Source: Cryptomeria japonica (Eukaryota; Streptophyta; Pinopsida; Cupressales; Cupressaceae). Taken from it: a stretch of 64,000 nucleotides of DNA. Below the pieces are notes generated by a model. It did no database searches and was not told the origin of the DNA. It saw nothing but the letters and a program-made list of their open reading frames with translations. Below, one piece after another: positions 48,271-61,057 of this stretch. How positions within the stretch are numbered: position 1 is the first letter of the stretch; each line of letters starts with the position of its first letter. The DNA lies in NCBI RefSeq assembly GCF_030272615.1, contig NC_081412.1, forward strand, positions 144,378,247 to 144,442,246, read 5' to 3'. A program made the translations under genes and the position numbers.

Positions 48271-50140
48271 TGTCATAACCCTCTTTTTGGACCTTGATAT
48301 GACTTCTTCTTCTTGTTGTTGTTGTTATTATTATTATTATTATTATTATTTTATGAGTAATGTTAGAAAGAAAAGATAAATTGAAATGAGGCTGAAGTTT
48401 TTAAAGAAAAAGAACTTAATAGTGGTGACAAACTCATGAGGTCATAATTTACTTGGAAATTATTTATTTCCTCAATATTCTAATTGAGCACATGGTGTAT
48501 GAGAAATAAGAAGATTCTAGAAAAACAATTTTCAAATTCAAAATATCAAGGAATAAATATTATATTTAGCAAATATATGACATGGGAGTTATAAATTATT
48601 CTATGACAAGAATAATTCTATTCATAGTTCTTTTTATGACAAAGGAGTTACAAAATTTATTTTTTGGAGGAGAATTCAAATTCAAATTTTAAATGCACGG
48701 TCAAATGTAACCCCCACTATGACAACAATTATTTTTGTAATAAAATTAATTTAGAAATTATTTATTTTCTTAATATGTTATTTAGCACATTTTGTAGGAG
48801 AAATTGGAAGCTTCTAGAGGGAATCTTCATTCTCCATTTAGTGATCAATCAATTTTGCATGAAGATAATTTAGTAAAAAGAATAATTTCTTTGAATTAAT
48901 TCTCTTGATAGTGGAATTGAGGGATCTTTTCTATATAATGTAAACAAGTTTTTGAAAAAAGGGAGTTGGTTTATTTTTTGAAGAAATTTTTTTCAAGTTT
49001 CTTGTAGAAAGTAGTAGGATTTCTTTTGTAGTAACATTTCATTTGTAGAATTGTTAAGTAGTTGTTTTGAATAATTTTCACCAAGTTGCAAGGAAGGATC
49101 AAGGAAGAATAGCTTGGAGATTTGGAGAGGTTTCAACATCAAACTTCGTCGATCCAGGTTCTCTTCTATTTCTTTCCTAAATTTTCATGTGTAAAAAGAG
49201 AAAAATATTATGAAGAATATAGCTTCTATCCTTCTTTTAGATCTTCATTTATATAAAAAATTTTAGAATTTGTTTTAAAACATAGTTAAACTCTTTTTTA
49301 TTAATTTGGGATAAATGTTGTAATACATATCTTTATTATATATTTAATTCTCTTAGAAAAGAAAAGAAAAAAAGATAAAAATCTGATTCTTGTTGTCTTT
49401 TTGCTTTCAAAAAAAAGATATATTTTTATTTATTAAGAGTGCAAAAAAATATTTTGGGGGATAAAATCTTTTTTTTTTTCTGTGATTGTATGATGTTCTC
49501 TATTTGACTATTTTCTGTGAATTAAACTTAACTCTTTGGAATGTGAGTTTGATCATTTGAGTGAAATTTTTAAATCAATCTTACTACTCTATGAAAATCT
49601 CATCTCTCCGTGTTTTTCACCTACGGATCAAAGTTATTTTTCCTTAATTATTTTTCCTATAAATAAATTCATTTCTCCTCTCTGAATGTAGATTTGATTA
49701 AATCTTAAATCCCTATCATTCCCCTCTATGATCAGTCTTACCTTCCTGTGAATGTATACTGCTCTTTTGAGAAAGCATTTCATTTGTATTCATTATTCCC
49801 TGTGAGTTGAATAAAACAATTTTCTCCCCCTCTATATATTTAGTTGATTTCTTCCTGAGAAAACCTTATTTGCCTTGATCCTAAGCATATCATGAAGATT
49901 TAATCTTTCAAAAACTTTCTCAAACAATATATATATATATATATACTTCCTCTCTGTCTCTATGAAATCTCTCTCTGTGAAATACATAACTTGCAATAAG
50001 CTTCCTCTCTGTCTTTGTGAAATCTCTGCGAGATTCTTATTTCTCTGTGAAATCCTTACCTTTCAAGCAAAATCTATGGAATCCATCCTCTTGAATAAAT
50101 ATTTCTGGGTACAGGTATCTGTGTATACCATCTCTGAACA
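48271..50140 (+). repeat. LTR-like sequence of the palindromic-LTR family
   Basis: It starts with the same 35 bp as the palindromic LTR (TGTCATAACCCTC to ATATGACTT), then (CTT)n(GTT)n(ATT)n in place of the second arm, then ~1.8 kb AT-rich sequence. Two related ~80-bp blocks (48445 and 48740) and a TATATAATG motif near 48931 are inside. The right end is not resolved. C/T-rich CTCTCTGTGAAAT blocks recur at 49940-50060. Confidence 0.45.
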
Positions 50141-50779
50141 TTAGAAGTTTCATCCCTATGCAAAAACAACAAGCAATAAAACACAAAACTATAATTATGA
50201 ATTCAAGTATTAATAATACATATTTATATGTTTTTTCCATTGTCAAACTTAATAATGATTTACTCTTAGTATATATAAAAAGGAAAGAAAAAAGGAAAGA
50301 AAATCAACTAAAAATCTTAAAGAAGTTGTTTCTTTTAATTTATTGCTATATGTTGTAGAAGGTAGTGGCGTGGCAGGCCCACTTTCCCATAATCCACTAT
50401 GCCACTGCATTTAAAGTGGCTTAAAAACAAACAATGTCATTTAGTAAACTTTGATTTTTTGATTTTATTTTATTTTTAAAATTTATTAATGAAAATTTGA
50501 TTTATTTAAATTAGTTTATAATTGAAGATTTATTATTATCCGAAAAATTGTTAATAATAATGTGTTAAAATTTATTTGTTGATAAATAATTTAGATTTTG
50601 GGGTGTTAATTATTAACTATTTTATTTAAAATATATTTCTTTGAGTTATGATTTAGAATTTGTACTATTTTTTTAATAGTTGTAATGGCTTAGATCTTAT
50701 CTTAAATTAATTTGTATATTTGACATTTAAAATTTAATTGGAATAAATAAATTTATTAGTGGAAGCTTATTAGTTGTTC

Positions 50780-51727
50780 ATTTTTGGTTGTGAGATTCTA
50801 TGTTTGACCTATCCTTAGGTCCGGATATTATTTGCAAATGCGTGGTTGTCATGTTACAGGTATCATCGTAGCGTGCAAAGATCCAAATTTGAGTTGTTTG
50901 CATTGGAGAGTATATTTTGATTGATAATTGCTTATATGGTTGTGTAGCATGTGGATATGTTATTGATTAGGTTCCAGTTATTGCGGATTGGTGAATTGAT
51001 CTTTAGAAGATGTGTTTTGTTCCTCTCTTTCTCTTGGAGTGGATCAATGTGTGTGTTTTTTGTTTGAAAGGTATTTTGATTTAGGTTGACATGGTTTAAG
51101 TTTTGATGATGTATCTTTTATATAAGGCACATGCATGTTTTATTTAGTGTGTGGAGAGAGATGTGGTGTAGTAGATAATGTGGCAAATAGAAAAGATTAG
51201 AGGAAGTGTGAGTAGTGAAGATAGGTTGTGTTCAAATCATATAAAAGTTGTGTTGAGACTGTGACAGAGAGTTGAGATAGAGTATTGGCCATTGAAGTCA
51301 AAGTTGTGTGTGTGTGTGTTGATGCTAGCCGCTTGATGTAGAGTTCAAGGACAACTTCATGATTAGGAGATCTTTCTTTTCATATCATTTTTTGTATCTT
51401 TCCCTAAGTGCAATTAGCTTTAGGTTTTTCAAGTCCTCTTTGTATCTTGCCCCATGAGCAGTTAGCCTTGGTGTGCAAGTCTGATGCAGTTAGACTTGGT
51501 GTGCAAGTTTGGAGTAGTTAGCTCTATCTTTGTAATCATTTCTATTCAGAGTCGACATATTCTTGTGGGCAGGTTCTCACTGTGGTTTTTCCTTATTTGG
51601 GTTTTCTAGGTATAAATCTTGGTGTTCTATTGTTGGATATGTGTTGTTGTGTAATTGTTTATACACTATAGTAATTGTTTGTTTAGACTGATACACCCCC
51701 CCTCTTAGTCTTGCCTTGGGTTCAACA
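50780..51727 (+). repeat. Copia-type solo LTR (left end approximate)
   Basis: It shares with the copia LTRs the GTGGGCAGGTTCTCACTGTG-type block, GGTTTTTCC, and the C-rich end CACCCCCCCTCTTAG followed by TTCAACA. No internal region adjoins it. A short (TGTG)n lies at 51306. The start could not be fixed. Confidence 0.55.
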
Positions 51728-52990
51728 AGTGTCACATAATGAGGAGCAACATGATAGGTCCAAAAATATTATGGAATTATTTGAAAATATGGCATTAGGA
51801 AAAAAATAATGTCACCTGTTATAGAAATAAGACCATTGCAAACAAGTTCTCTAACATATTTCATAAATTCTCTATAACAGCTATAGTTTGACCATACATT
51901 CGATGATAAGCACAAAAGAAAATATCTATGTGATCACCTTTTCAAGTTTCATAATCCTTTGAAGGTGGAAGAATGATCAAATGGTCTTTAAGGAGGCTCA
52001 ACAAGTTTTGGTCTTCTTTAGATAAAGTAAAGTATTGAGGTACTATTTTAATATCATGCAAAGGAAAGTTTTTTGTGTTTGGAGTTAATGAAGGATAAGG
52101 TGGAGGAAAATCAAGAGTAGGGAATCATATTCCCTCTCTATAATGATAGGGTATGAGATCCATACTTTGATTCCTTGTTCCATACATCCAAGACCTTGTC
52201 CACTATATCCTTGTTTAGAATTCATGCCATAACTAGCTTTATAATGTGTATGTAACTCTAATGGGAAAGGAATTTCATCATAAACCTCAATAAAATTGGT
52301 AGTATAAGAATATTTTGAATCACTAAAAAGATGAATCATTATTAGTATCATTCATGTCCATTTAGGAGGTATAGGAGTCCTCTTTATTAGATTTTTCTTA
52401 TGAGTTTCACCATTGTTTTCATCATCTTTACTTAATATTTAGGTGACATGTTGTTAAGGAAATGAATAACATCATGTTTTATTGAAATTTCTTGATAAGA
52501 AAAAAAGTCTCTATGAGAGGAATAACTATCTATGTCCATTAATGTGGTAGCATACAGATTATCAATGTTTAAATTCCTCTTGCACCAATGCATTTCTATA
52601 GGGGAGGTAAATTTTATGAGACAAATCACCATCATTCTTCAATGCTTCATCTCTAAGAGAGAGATCATTGAAGGAATTGTTAATGATATCCTCTTCTTGC
52701 ACTAAGGGATTAATGTTTAAAGCATGTTCCTTTTTCACCAAAGCATTCTCAAGGAGGAGGTGATTTTTTAGAGAATAATCATCATCATTCTTCAATGCTT
52801 CATCTACAAGAGAGAGACCATTGAAAAAATTTATAATGATATCCTCCTCTTGCATCAAGATATCGACATGAATGAGATGAATTTGAGAGAGGGAGAAGCA
52901 TGGTCCATCAATTTTTTATCTTTAGAAGGGAGAGAATTGGAAGGCAAAGTAGCATTAAAGGTAATGTCAACCATATCAACCTCTTGCATC
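51728..52990 (-). pseudogene. Minus-strand gypsy-like fragment with duplicated segment
   Basis: The minus strand (52858 to 52562) encodes an acidic stretch with a 51-codon tandem duplication: QEEDIIINFFNGLSL and DEALKN, then QEEDIINNSFNDLSL and DEALKN, 153 bp apart. Further on, 52351-52085 has SKQGYSGQGLGCMEQGI, similar to a G-patch segment. 51930-51760 reads YREFMKYVRELVCNGLI. It is most likely a decayed gypsy element; no catalytic domain is visible. Confidence 0.4.
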
Positions 52991-54021
52991 AAAATATAAT
53001 TACAAATAGGAGGATTTTTGGGAGAAGGATAAAGTGTCTTAATAATATCTTAGAAACCATCATATCCATGAAATGATTTAATTGTAAAACTAAAAAAAGT
53101 AATCAATTATGCACACAAACTTTCTTTCTACACCAAATTGATTTGATATAACAACTATGTGAATAATTAAACAATATAAAATTGTAATCTTGTGATTAAT
53201 TAACCAATGCAAGTAATGAATTTCATAAGCGAATGCTTCTAAATCTAGAAATTTCATGCAAAATCAGATTTGAAACAAGAAAATTAGAATTAATGAAAGT
53301 TATGATATGCTGGGTTCCCCAAAATGAAATGCATGGAAATGGGCTCTTAGCCTAGGGACGCAAACTAAGAACTTATTCATTCACCATTTCCAAATTTGAA
53401 TCATTTCATTGGGGAACAACCAACAGGGTTCAACTTCAGTCCTAAAGAAGATTTGAACTCTTTGGCTTATTGTTCCCTTTTTTATCTGATTTGATTGGAT
53501 ATGATTTTATATGAATATGTAAAATCTATGAAAAGTGATAGGAAAGTGATGACTTTTAGCATAAACAAGGAAATATATAACAATAAACTAACATAGTAAT
53601 GCAAATATGTAATTAAGAGACATAGAAGAACCTGTGACAACAATCTAGAGCAGAATATGTTAGACTATGGGGAAAGACACCCTAGTCTGAGGGTGTCTTT
53701 GTTAGCAAAAGGTTCCATATTTCAGATCAGGAGGATTTGCATAATTGTCTCTCTAAAAATCAACCTAAAAGTGTTGAGAACTAGAGAAATTTGGCATAGT
53801 CTAGGGGTTTTCACCTATTAAAAGTCTAAGATTGTTTGTTGTTGTCTTCTCTGTGTAATTTTATAACTCTCAATTGTTGCATTTATACCCACACACATGA
53901 AAAGAGGGAAATATGTTATTTTGTATAGGGACTTAAGTCAAATATCATGTTGGTGTTCCCACCTCTATAACAACTATGATAATGAAAAGAGAGCTTACCC
54001 CTAGTAGAGTAGAGGCTAAAT
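52991..54021. other. Intergenic sequence
   Basis: No coding frame or repeat recognised. AT-rich. Confidence 0.3.
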
Positions 54022-54632
54022 TGTAATTGAAATGCTGAAATGAAATGATATTAACTTGGGATTGATAATGATGCTGATGCAATCCTCTTTAGATAAGTTC
54101 TCCAAGAATTGATGTAATAACATGACAAGACATAACAAAATCAATTATGAAATAATATTTGAATGTAGGTTGTTGTAGCTTGCAGCTCAATATCTTGAAT
54201 ACTTAGATCCATAGTTCCTTGCTTGATAATAAGGGCTCTTCTAAATTGTGACTTGTTTTTTATGAATGATAAAATGTTGATTTGTATAGGGTTTACAAGG
54301 TATTTCCTAATTTAGGTCAACTTCCTTTAATTAAATGAAAATACTAGGATTGGATCACAAATGGTGGGATTTGACACACACACAATTGAATTTGGGTCCC
54401 TTTTGGAGGGAATAGGGCATTGGGTGCCCTGTTCCACTCAAAAAGGGAATAGAAAGAGTGGTCAAAAAGTATCGGGACCTAGGATATAGGATTTGGTCTT
54501 TATCTTAGCATATGACAATAGTCGAGTAGGATAGGGCCAAAATAAAATTAAAATGGTTTAAGAGAGAGTAGCTAAAGCAAGGGCCCAAACTAGAGTGTGA
54601 AATTGTAAGGGGATACAATTTACTACACTACA
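54022..54632 (+). repeat. Shortened solo LTR, relative of 45562-47074
   Basis: It starts TGTAATTGAAATG and ends GGGGATACAATTTACTACACT-type sequence plus ACA. In the middle is GGGCAT-TGG-GTGCCC, the counterpart of the GC-rich hairpin. About 611 bp; no clear target-site duplication. Confidence 0.6.
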
Positions 54633-55180
54633 ATAAGAATACAAAATATGGTAATAAATAGTAGTTCCTACATTAAAATGAATGATGCAATATAGTCAAT
54701 AAGAATTATCATTGAATGACATCATCATAATAATTATTAGAAATACGTTAGATTTAAGTATTTTGAAAAGTTCCTAAAGAGGATGAACAAGGAAGAATTA
54801 AATTAGGATGAAACTACTAGATGTTACTTTGAAAATAAATATAACAAGATGGTGGAAAACCAATAAATAAAATATCTTCACATGTATAAATCTAAAAATT
54901 TCAATAAAATGTAAATTTATTAAAAAAGAATGAATAATGCACAAAGTTTGTTTTTATAAAGGATCTCCAATCCAAAAGAATATATTAAATATTTTTAGTT
55001 TTTCTTGACTTCAATTTCTTTTACTAAACTTTAAAATCATTACTTCATCCCTGATATATACATTAAGAATAAGGAGAAAAAAAAGAATGATAAAGCAACA
55101 CAATATTTTATTACCTTTTTAAACTTTTGTCATCAAGGTGTGAAGAAATATGACGTGTATAAAAGAATCCAACCTCTTGT
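54633..55180. other. AT-rich spacer
   Basis: No gene or repeat recognised. Confidence 0.3.
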
Positions 55181-55668
55181 TATGCCGAGAGGCATCTACA
55201 ATAACATCAAAATGTTTGTAAACAAAAATTCAATTTTGAAACAACTTGACATGCAAATGATGGGTAAATGCATGAAATATGCCATCTTTTGGTTTTTGTG
55301 GAGGTGTTATTTTATTACTCCAAATAAAATAGAACCATCTCCACTTGTCTCCAACTATATGAAATCGTTACATTCAAATGATAGTGGAAAAGTGCCATAA
55401 TATTTAAAAGGGAACAATCAATAAAGTCAAGCAGCATTAAGAGGTTAGTGGAGAAGTGGACTTGGCATTGTGAGTATCTATGATTCTAAATTCCAAGTTC
55501 ATGTTGTCATCTTAGATAATGCCAGTACATATTTAAGCAACTCTATTATTATCCATATTTTTGAAACTCTTGTATAATACTAATATTATTGCAATCGTTA
55601 GATTCCCTTCTATTATAAGATGTCTCTCGATATAATTTACCTATATTTTTTAAATATAGATATACTAG
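55181..55668 (+). repeat. Inverted-repeat family, second locus
   Basis: TATGCCGAGAGGCATC at 55181 and its inverted, mutated partner GATGTCTCTCGATATA at 55616. The interior is colinear with 35468-36143 (AAATAAAATAGAACC, TGATAGTGGAA, TCTTAGATAATGCC). The copy ends TATACTAG, directly where the chromovirus starts; the final T is found after the element. Confidence 0.75.
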
Positions 55669-57812
55669 TGGTGCAGGAGCACCTAGTTGAGCAAAACTCC
55701 CCTTTTTGAGTATTTAATGCTTTCATGTTTGCAATGTCTTTTTTTAGGTTTAAAATGTTGTTTTAGGTTGTTGTGTGTCATGTTTAGTGGTTTAGATCTC
55801 ATTTTGGGCTCAAGAGGTCAAGTTTTGCCTTTCAGGCTTTAAGTTGACAATTTTTGGTAAAAATGTGCAAAATTGCCAAAAAGGTCTTCTAATACTTTCC
55901 AAAGCATTGAAACATGTTTGATAAGTGTTTTTAAGCATGTATAAGGTGTTTAGACAAGTTGATAAGGTTGAATTGTCAAAAATGTCCTTTGGAGCAAGAA
56001 ATGTTGTCATTTGGGCTTGTAAAAGTTGTCATATTTTGACTTTTCTTGCAAAATGAAGTTGTGGAAGCCTCATGTCCATACTGGGCTTGATAAATAACTT
56101 GCTGGAATATAAAAAGACCTCTATTTTATTTGAGAAAGGTTGGTGATTGTATGAGCAAGAGATTCCTAATAAAAATTATTAAATTTTGGCTTTTATCACT
56201 GTTTTTTGTTTCTTTGGAGTAACATTTCGTACTGTAGCAATCTTGTCCGTATTGTACCTCTTGGGAAATGTGCATATTGGTTTCCTAATGCTGTTCAATT
56301 GATTATTCTACTAGTTTTCCTTTTGCAATTTGGAGAAATAAAATTATCTCTCATTCTATGTGCTCACTGCCCTGTCAAGGGTTTGAAGTTACAAAATGCC
56401 ACAACTTGACTAATCCAGGTCTAGGATCCCACAAAATGGATTTAGTCAAGTTGGTGCTCATGTATAAAGTGTATATATGCTTTAATTTATGCCAAAATTT
56501 TTTCTTGGAGGATGGATTTGAGTGAATACTAGGCAAGTATTGATTACTCAACTAGTAGCATGATCAAAAACTCAAAATTTGCACCCAAAAGAAATTTGGA
56601 GTGAACAAATGTATGAGGCAGAGGTTTGGACATGTGTCCAAGGGTGTTGAGAATCATCTTGGTTTGTTAGAGTATCTTGTTCCTATTAAACATTCTCACT
56701 TTGTAAACAAAATAGTGAGTTCACTATTTTTGTGAATTGTGTTTCTCAAATGCTCATGTAATGCTTCAAAAGAATCATCCAAGCCTTGTAACTATGAAGG
56801 CTATGTAATAGGAAAGTTCATCAATGTTTTACAGACCTCATGGAGGTATATTTTCTAGTTCAAACTCCTTTCCATGCAGGACCAAAGATGTAGCAATAGA
56901 TTGACTGGTAAAGGGGCAGTTCTAATAGTGACAGTGACATTTCAGTTGTTTGCCAAGTGTTTGGCATTATATTTGTAGGGAAGTAGTAGGGGAAGGATTC
57001 AATTTGGTGTGGTAGAAGTTCTAAGCCAGTTTGGAGGCTTGATTGGTGGATTTGGGAAGATTTCTCTATGTTCTTTGGGTCTAAACCCTACCAAACCCTA
57101 CAAAAGTGCCACAAATAGTGGACAGTCCTCAATCTGCATTAATAGTGGTCTAAAATATAAAAATATATGAGAATATACCCCTAATACATCATCCAAATCA
57201 ATTTTGAGGGAGGAAATGCCCATCGTAGAGCAAGATAAGTAAAAAAGTGTCAATTACCCCTCCACAGGCTAGTAGCCCTTTTGACTACATAACACACACT
57301 TTACAAGAACCCGATTGCAAGGAGGACTTTGGGTCTTAAGAAACTTCATGAGATCTTCCCAAAACAATGAAATAAGCAACATATAGGCCCTTGGATAGTG
57401 TGTAGTCCCTTTTTGAGGTTTTGACCCTTGGTTGGTGAGTTGAGTAAGCCAAAGGCTATGGGCCTTAAACTAAGTTTTAATCATCAAACCTTGAGAAGAC
57501 CTTGTTGCTCTGCATGACCAAGTTGGAATTGCCTAATGCACACTGAAAACAATAAGTTGAATGTCCAGTAAGCCAGGGATTGAGAAATGTGTAGATGTGT
57601 GAAGTGAGGAGTTGGAGTAAGCTAGAGCAAGGGTATGAATTTCCACCAAGAAGGGAGGTTGATGGTGAAGACTTGTAGAGAGACCTATCAAGTGTAACTA
57701 AACTTGTTATTGAAAACATCAGAAGCAGACACAAACAATACCTCTTGTTTCCTTTTATGGCCTTTTGACTCAAATTGGCCTTTTGAGCACTTACCTAGAA
57801 ACCTCCCTATCA
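55669..57812 (+). repeat. Chromovirus 5' LTR
   Basis: About 2144 bp, colinear with 61218-63342 with scattered substitutions. The larger open frames inside are present as shadows in both copies and have no domain. Confidence 0.93.
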
Positions 57813-57815
57813 TAG

Positions 57816-57827
57816 TGGTATCAGAGC
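57816..57827 (+). other. Chromovirus primer-binding site
   Basis: TGGTATCAGAGC, three bases after the LTR; initiator methionine tRNA type. Confidence 0.92.
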
Positions 57828-57865
57828 CAACAAAAGATTCAGGAGGAAAGGAACATTAGGAAAAC

Positions 57866-58228
57866 ATGGTGACTAATGCAAAGTTAGCCAAGAAGGTTGG
57901 AGACCAAGAAGAGGAAAATAAGGCACTCAGAGAAATATTAGATCAACTAGCAATGAAACTAGCTGAAGTGGAAGTCAAAACTGAAGAAGTCCATGATAAG
58001 GTTGGAGATCAGGGTAAAATGATGGCAATAGAGGATGAGGTCCCCATACTTGACCCCGTCATTGAGCAAGAACCATTCTTGAAAGCCTTGAGAGCTATGA
58101 GTGGTAAAACCTTAGAGGGAGTGGCTCTTTTTAGTGGGAAGATGGATCCAGATGCTCTTATAGAGTGGACTGAAGGTCTAGAAAACCATTTCATCCTAGT
58201 TCATCCTATGGTGGTGAAAAGAGGGTAA
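57866..58228 (+). pseudogene. Chromovirus gag, N-terminal part
   Basis: Begins at ATG 57866 with a Glu/Lys-rich coiled-coil-like stretch (residues ~5-60), then FLKALRAMSGK, VALFSGKMDPDALIEW and LENHF, the start of the capsid domain. It breaks off at 58228. The rest of the capsid and the zinc knuckle are missing, and the sequence jumps to the gag-protease linker. Confidence 0.75.
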
Positions 58229-58269
58229 ACTATGTTCAGGACGATGGAGGTAATACCAGAACTTCAACA

Positions 58270-58692
58270 TTGAACCACCTAGCTTCAGAAGATGGTGAGA
58301 GTTTAATGATAAAGAGAGTGTTAATGAAGAAGCCACATAGTACAGAGGTCGCACAAAGAAGAGCATTGTTTAGGATTAAGTGTAAAATCATGGGAAAGGT
58401 GTGTAAGGTTATCATAAACTCAGGGTCCACAGATAACATCATATTAGAGGAAGCAATGATTAAATTGAAACTACCTAGGATACAACACAAGGAGCCATAC
58501 AAAGTCACATGGATAAAGAAGGGACAACATGTGTTAGGAAATGAGCAAGCCTGGGTAGATTTCCACATAGGTGGATATATGAATAGGATCCTATGTGACA
58601 TCTTTCCTATGGATGCTTGCCACTTGTTGTTGGGTAGACTGTGGCAGTTTGACAGAAAAGCACAACATGATGGGGAAAGAAACTCCTACTAA
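58270..58692 (+). pseudogene. Chromovirus aspartic protease
   Basis: Reads ALFRIKCKIMGKVCKVI, then the active site INSGSTDNII, where the catalytic Asp of D-S-G is Asn. It continues with PYKVTWIKKGQHVL, ILCDIFPMDACHLLLGRLW and QFDRKAQHDGERNSY, the family's usual ending. Open for 140 codons but catalytically dead by the D-to-N change. A stop at 58690 separates it from the linker to RT. Confidence 0.83.
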
Positions 58693-59024
58693 TTTCAGAA
58701 AGATGGAGTAACCTATCAGATTCAACCCCTCAATGAAGAAGGAGAGAGAAGCAACAAAGTGCCTAACATCTTGTTAGTGAATGAGAAAGAGTTCATAAAA
58801 ACACTAGAAGAAGGTGAAGGAGTGGGATTTGCACTCATAGTGAAACCCAAGGAAGAAAGGTAGAAAAGAAAGTTGAGATACCGTATGAGGTGTAGAAAAT
58901 CCTTGATAACTTCAAAGAAATAATCAGTGATGGTACCCCTACAACCTTACCACCTCCTAGAGCCATTAGCTATCAGATTGATTTCATACCTAAAGCCTCT
59001 TTACAAAATAAGGTAGCTTATAAG

Positions 59025-59744
59025 ATGACCCCTGAACAAAATGAAGAGTTAGCAAGACAAATACAAGAACTCTTAGACCAAGGGCTGATTAGGAAAAGCA
59101 TTATTCCTTGTGCAGTACCTACAGTGTTGGCACCTAAGAAGGGTGGAACATGGAGACTTTGTACAAATTCTAGAGCCATAAACAAGATCATCATTAGATA
59201 CAGATTTCCCATACCCAGGATAGAGCATTTGATGGATTGTTTGGGGGGTGCACAGTATTTCAGTAAGATTGACTTGAAGAGTGGTTACCATCAGATAAGA
59301 ATCAAAGAGGGTTATGAATGGAAGACAACTTTCAAAATGAATGAGGGTCTTTATGAGTGGCTTGTCATGCCATTTGGACTCTCTAATGCTCCCAACACAT
59401 TCATGAGACTCATGAATGAAGTTTTACATGATTTCATTGGCAAGTTTGTTGTTGTGTATTCAAATGATATTCTTATTTTTAGTAAGACTAAGGAAGAGCA
59501 TTTGAATCATTTAGCTATTGTTTTGAGATAGTTATTTGATGAACAGCTAACGATTAATCTAGAAAAATGTGATTTCTTGAAGCAAGAATTGGTCTATCTT
59601 GGTTTTGTTGTATCAAGAGGCAATCTGAAAATGGATCAATCTAAAGTTGCAGCAATAATTAGTTGGCCAACTCCTAAGACAACCAGTGATGTCAGAAGTT
59701 TCCATGGTTTGGCACAATTTTACAGAAAGTTCATTAGGGGATTC
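59025..59744 (+). pseudogene. Chromovirus reverse transcriptase
   Basis: [68 protein letters not shown] and [12 protein letters not shown] are the standard chromovirus RT blocks. The catalytic loop reads [11 protein letters not shown]; the family has Y-x-D-D, so the first Asp is Asn. A stop at 59529 is followed in frame by LFDEQLTINLEKC and YLGFVVSRG, then FYRKFIRGF. The reading is cut by a solo LTR after 59744 and continues at 60929. Confidence 0.85.
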
Positions 59745-60928
59745 TGTTAGGCCCAATATGGAAAGCTAATGTACTAAGAGGGGAGGGGTGAATCAGTACT
59801 TCAAATCTTTTCTTCAACAACAACTTTATTGTTAAGCATAAACCAAAAACTGTTGTAACATAATATAATGCTAAAACAAATAAATAACAATCATACATGA
59901 TTCACTCCATAACACATATTTTGGTTACGCAGAAACTCTTGGTTAGAGAGAAAACTGCAATGGGGATGACACCCACAACTTCACTACAACAATAATAAAG
60001 GTTGCCTGGTTAGAGCTACATGTTTAGCTATTTTTGATAGCTTACCCTGTTAGGAGTATCAAGATATTTAGATCTACCTTGCTAGAGGATTTTACAACAC
60101 TTATTCTAAAATGTTGCACCTGGTTAAAGGCTTTACAATTTATAGACTTTGTTAGAGTCTTTTACCCTATTAAAGATTTCTCTTACAACTCAAAATATTA
60201 CAATCAAAATCTTACAAAATATTTGCAACTTCACATCTGAAATGTTATAGTAGATTCTATGTGCTCAAAATGAAATTACCTTGCTTATAGCATACCTCGG
60301 TAACCCATAAATTTACTCGGTAAACCTTTCTGTTTACTCTATTCCTTGACTATTCTCTAAAATCCTTCTTGATGACCTCTGTGTATCTCTGTCAATCGTA
60401 ACAGCCATAACACTCAGTGCTTTCTCATGATTTTTCTTTTCACATATGTCTTGCTTCACACACACACATTTGATCCTCAATTCATGTTGTATAAATAGAT
60501 CTCTTGTAACGGTGATCTTGTTCATGCTTCGATCTTACAAACATGATTCATTAAATGAATAACTATATAAAATTATTTCATTGGATAGATGTTCTCAAAA
60601 TCATATAAAATCTTAAGTGCAATTTCCAATGTGTTAACGGTTCCTTGTTCCTCGATCTTTGTAACAAGTTTCCATATGTGTCTAGGTTCAATGAATCTGG
60701 TAACATGTTTTACTCGGTGTGTATCAACTCGGTATACCATCTTTGCTGCTCAATAGACATAGAACATTACTCGGTAGAAAACTCAGTGTATATTAAACTC
60801 TGTGACTTGTAACTTCTATAACCGACTGCTCTGTGCTTATCGACTAAATATTTCGGTAGTAATAACCGACTAGGGTTTATAGAATGACTTTGGACATAAA
60901 ACTAATGACAACTTAGTAAATAGTAACA
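59745..60928 (-). repeat. Copia-type solo LTR inserted in the chromovirus
   Basis: Flanked by perfect GATTC duplications (59740-59744 and 60929-60933). On the plus strand it starts TGTTAGGCCC with GAGGGGAGGGGTGAATCAG and ends AGTAACA. The reverse complement of the start matches the CTGATTCACCCC...CTAACA end of the copia LTRs here, so it lies in minus orientation. 1184 bp, no internal region. Confidence 0.88.
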
Positions 60929-61046
60929 GATTCAGTGAGATTTGTGCTCCAATGTTAGACACCATGAAAGGGGGTGTAAAGGTAAAATTTCAGTGGACAG
61001 ATGTAGCCAATAAGGGGTTTGAATTATTGAAAACTAAAGCAGCATA
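60929..61046 (+). pseudogene. Chromovirus RT/RNase H junction fragment
   Basis: Continues the RT frame after the solo LTR: SEICAPMLDTMKGG, KFQWTDVANKGFELLKTKAA. The RNase H proper is missing. The sequence is joined near 61045 to the C-terminal chromodomain. Confidence 0.8.
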
Positions 61047-61057
61047 AGGCTATCAAA

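Noticed and set aside
47854-48379. Open frames up to 144 codons
   Set aside because: Same cause: CA/TG/TA simple repeats without stops.
57477-57773. 98-codon minus-strand frame in the chromovirus 5' LTR, partly repeated at 63025-63282
   Set aside because: Present only because the two LTRs are copies; no domain.
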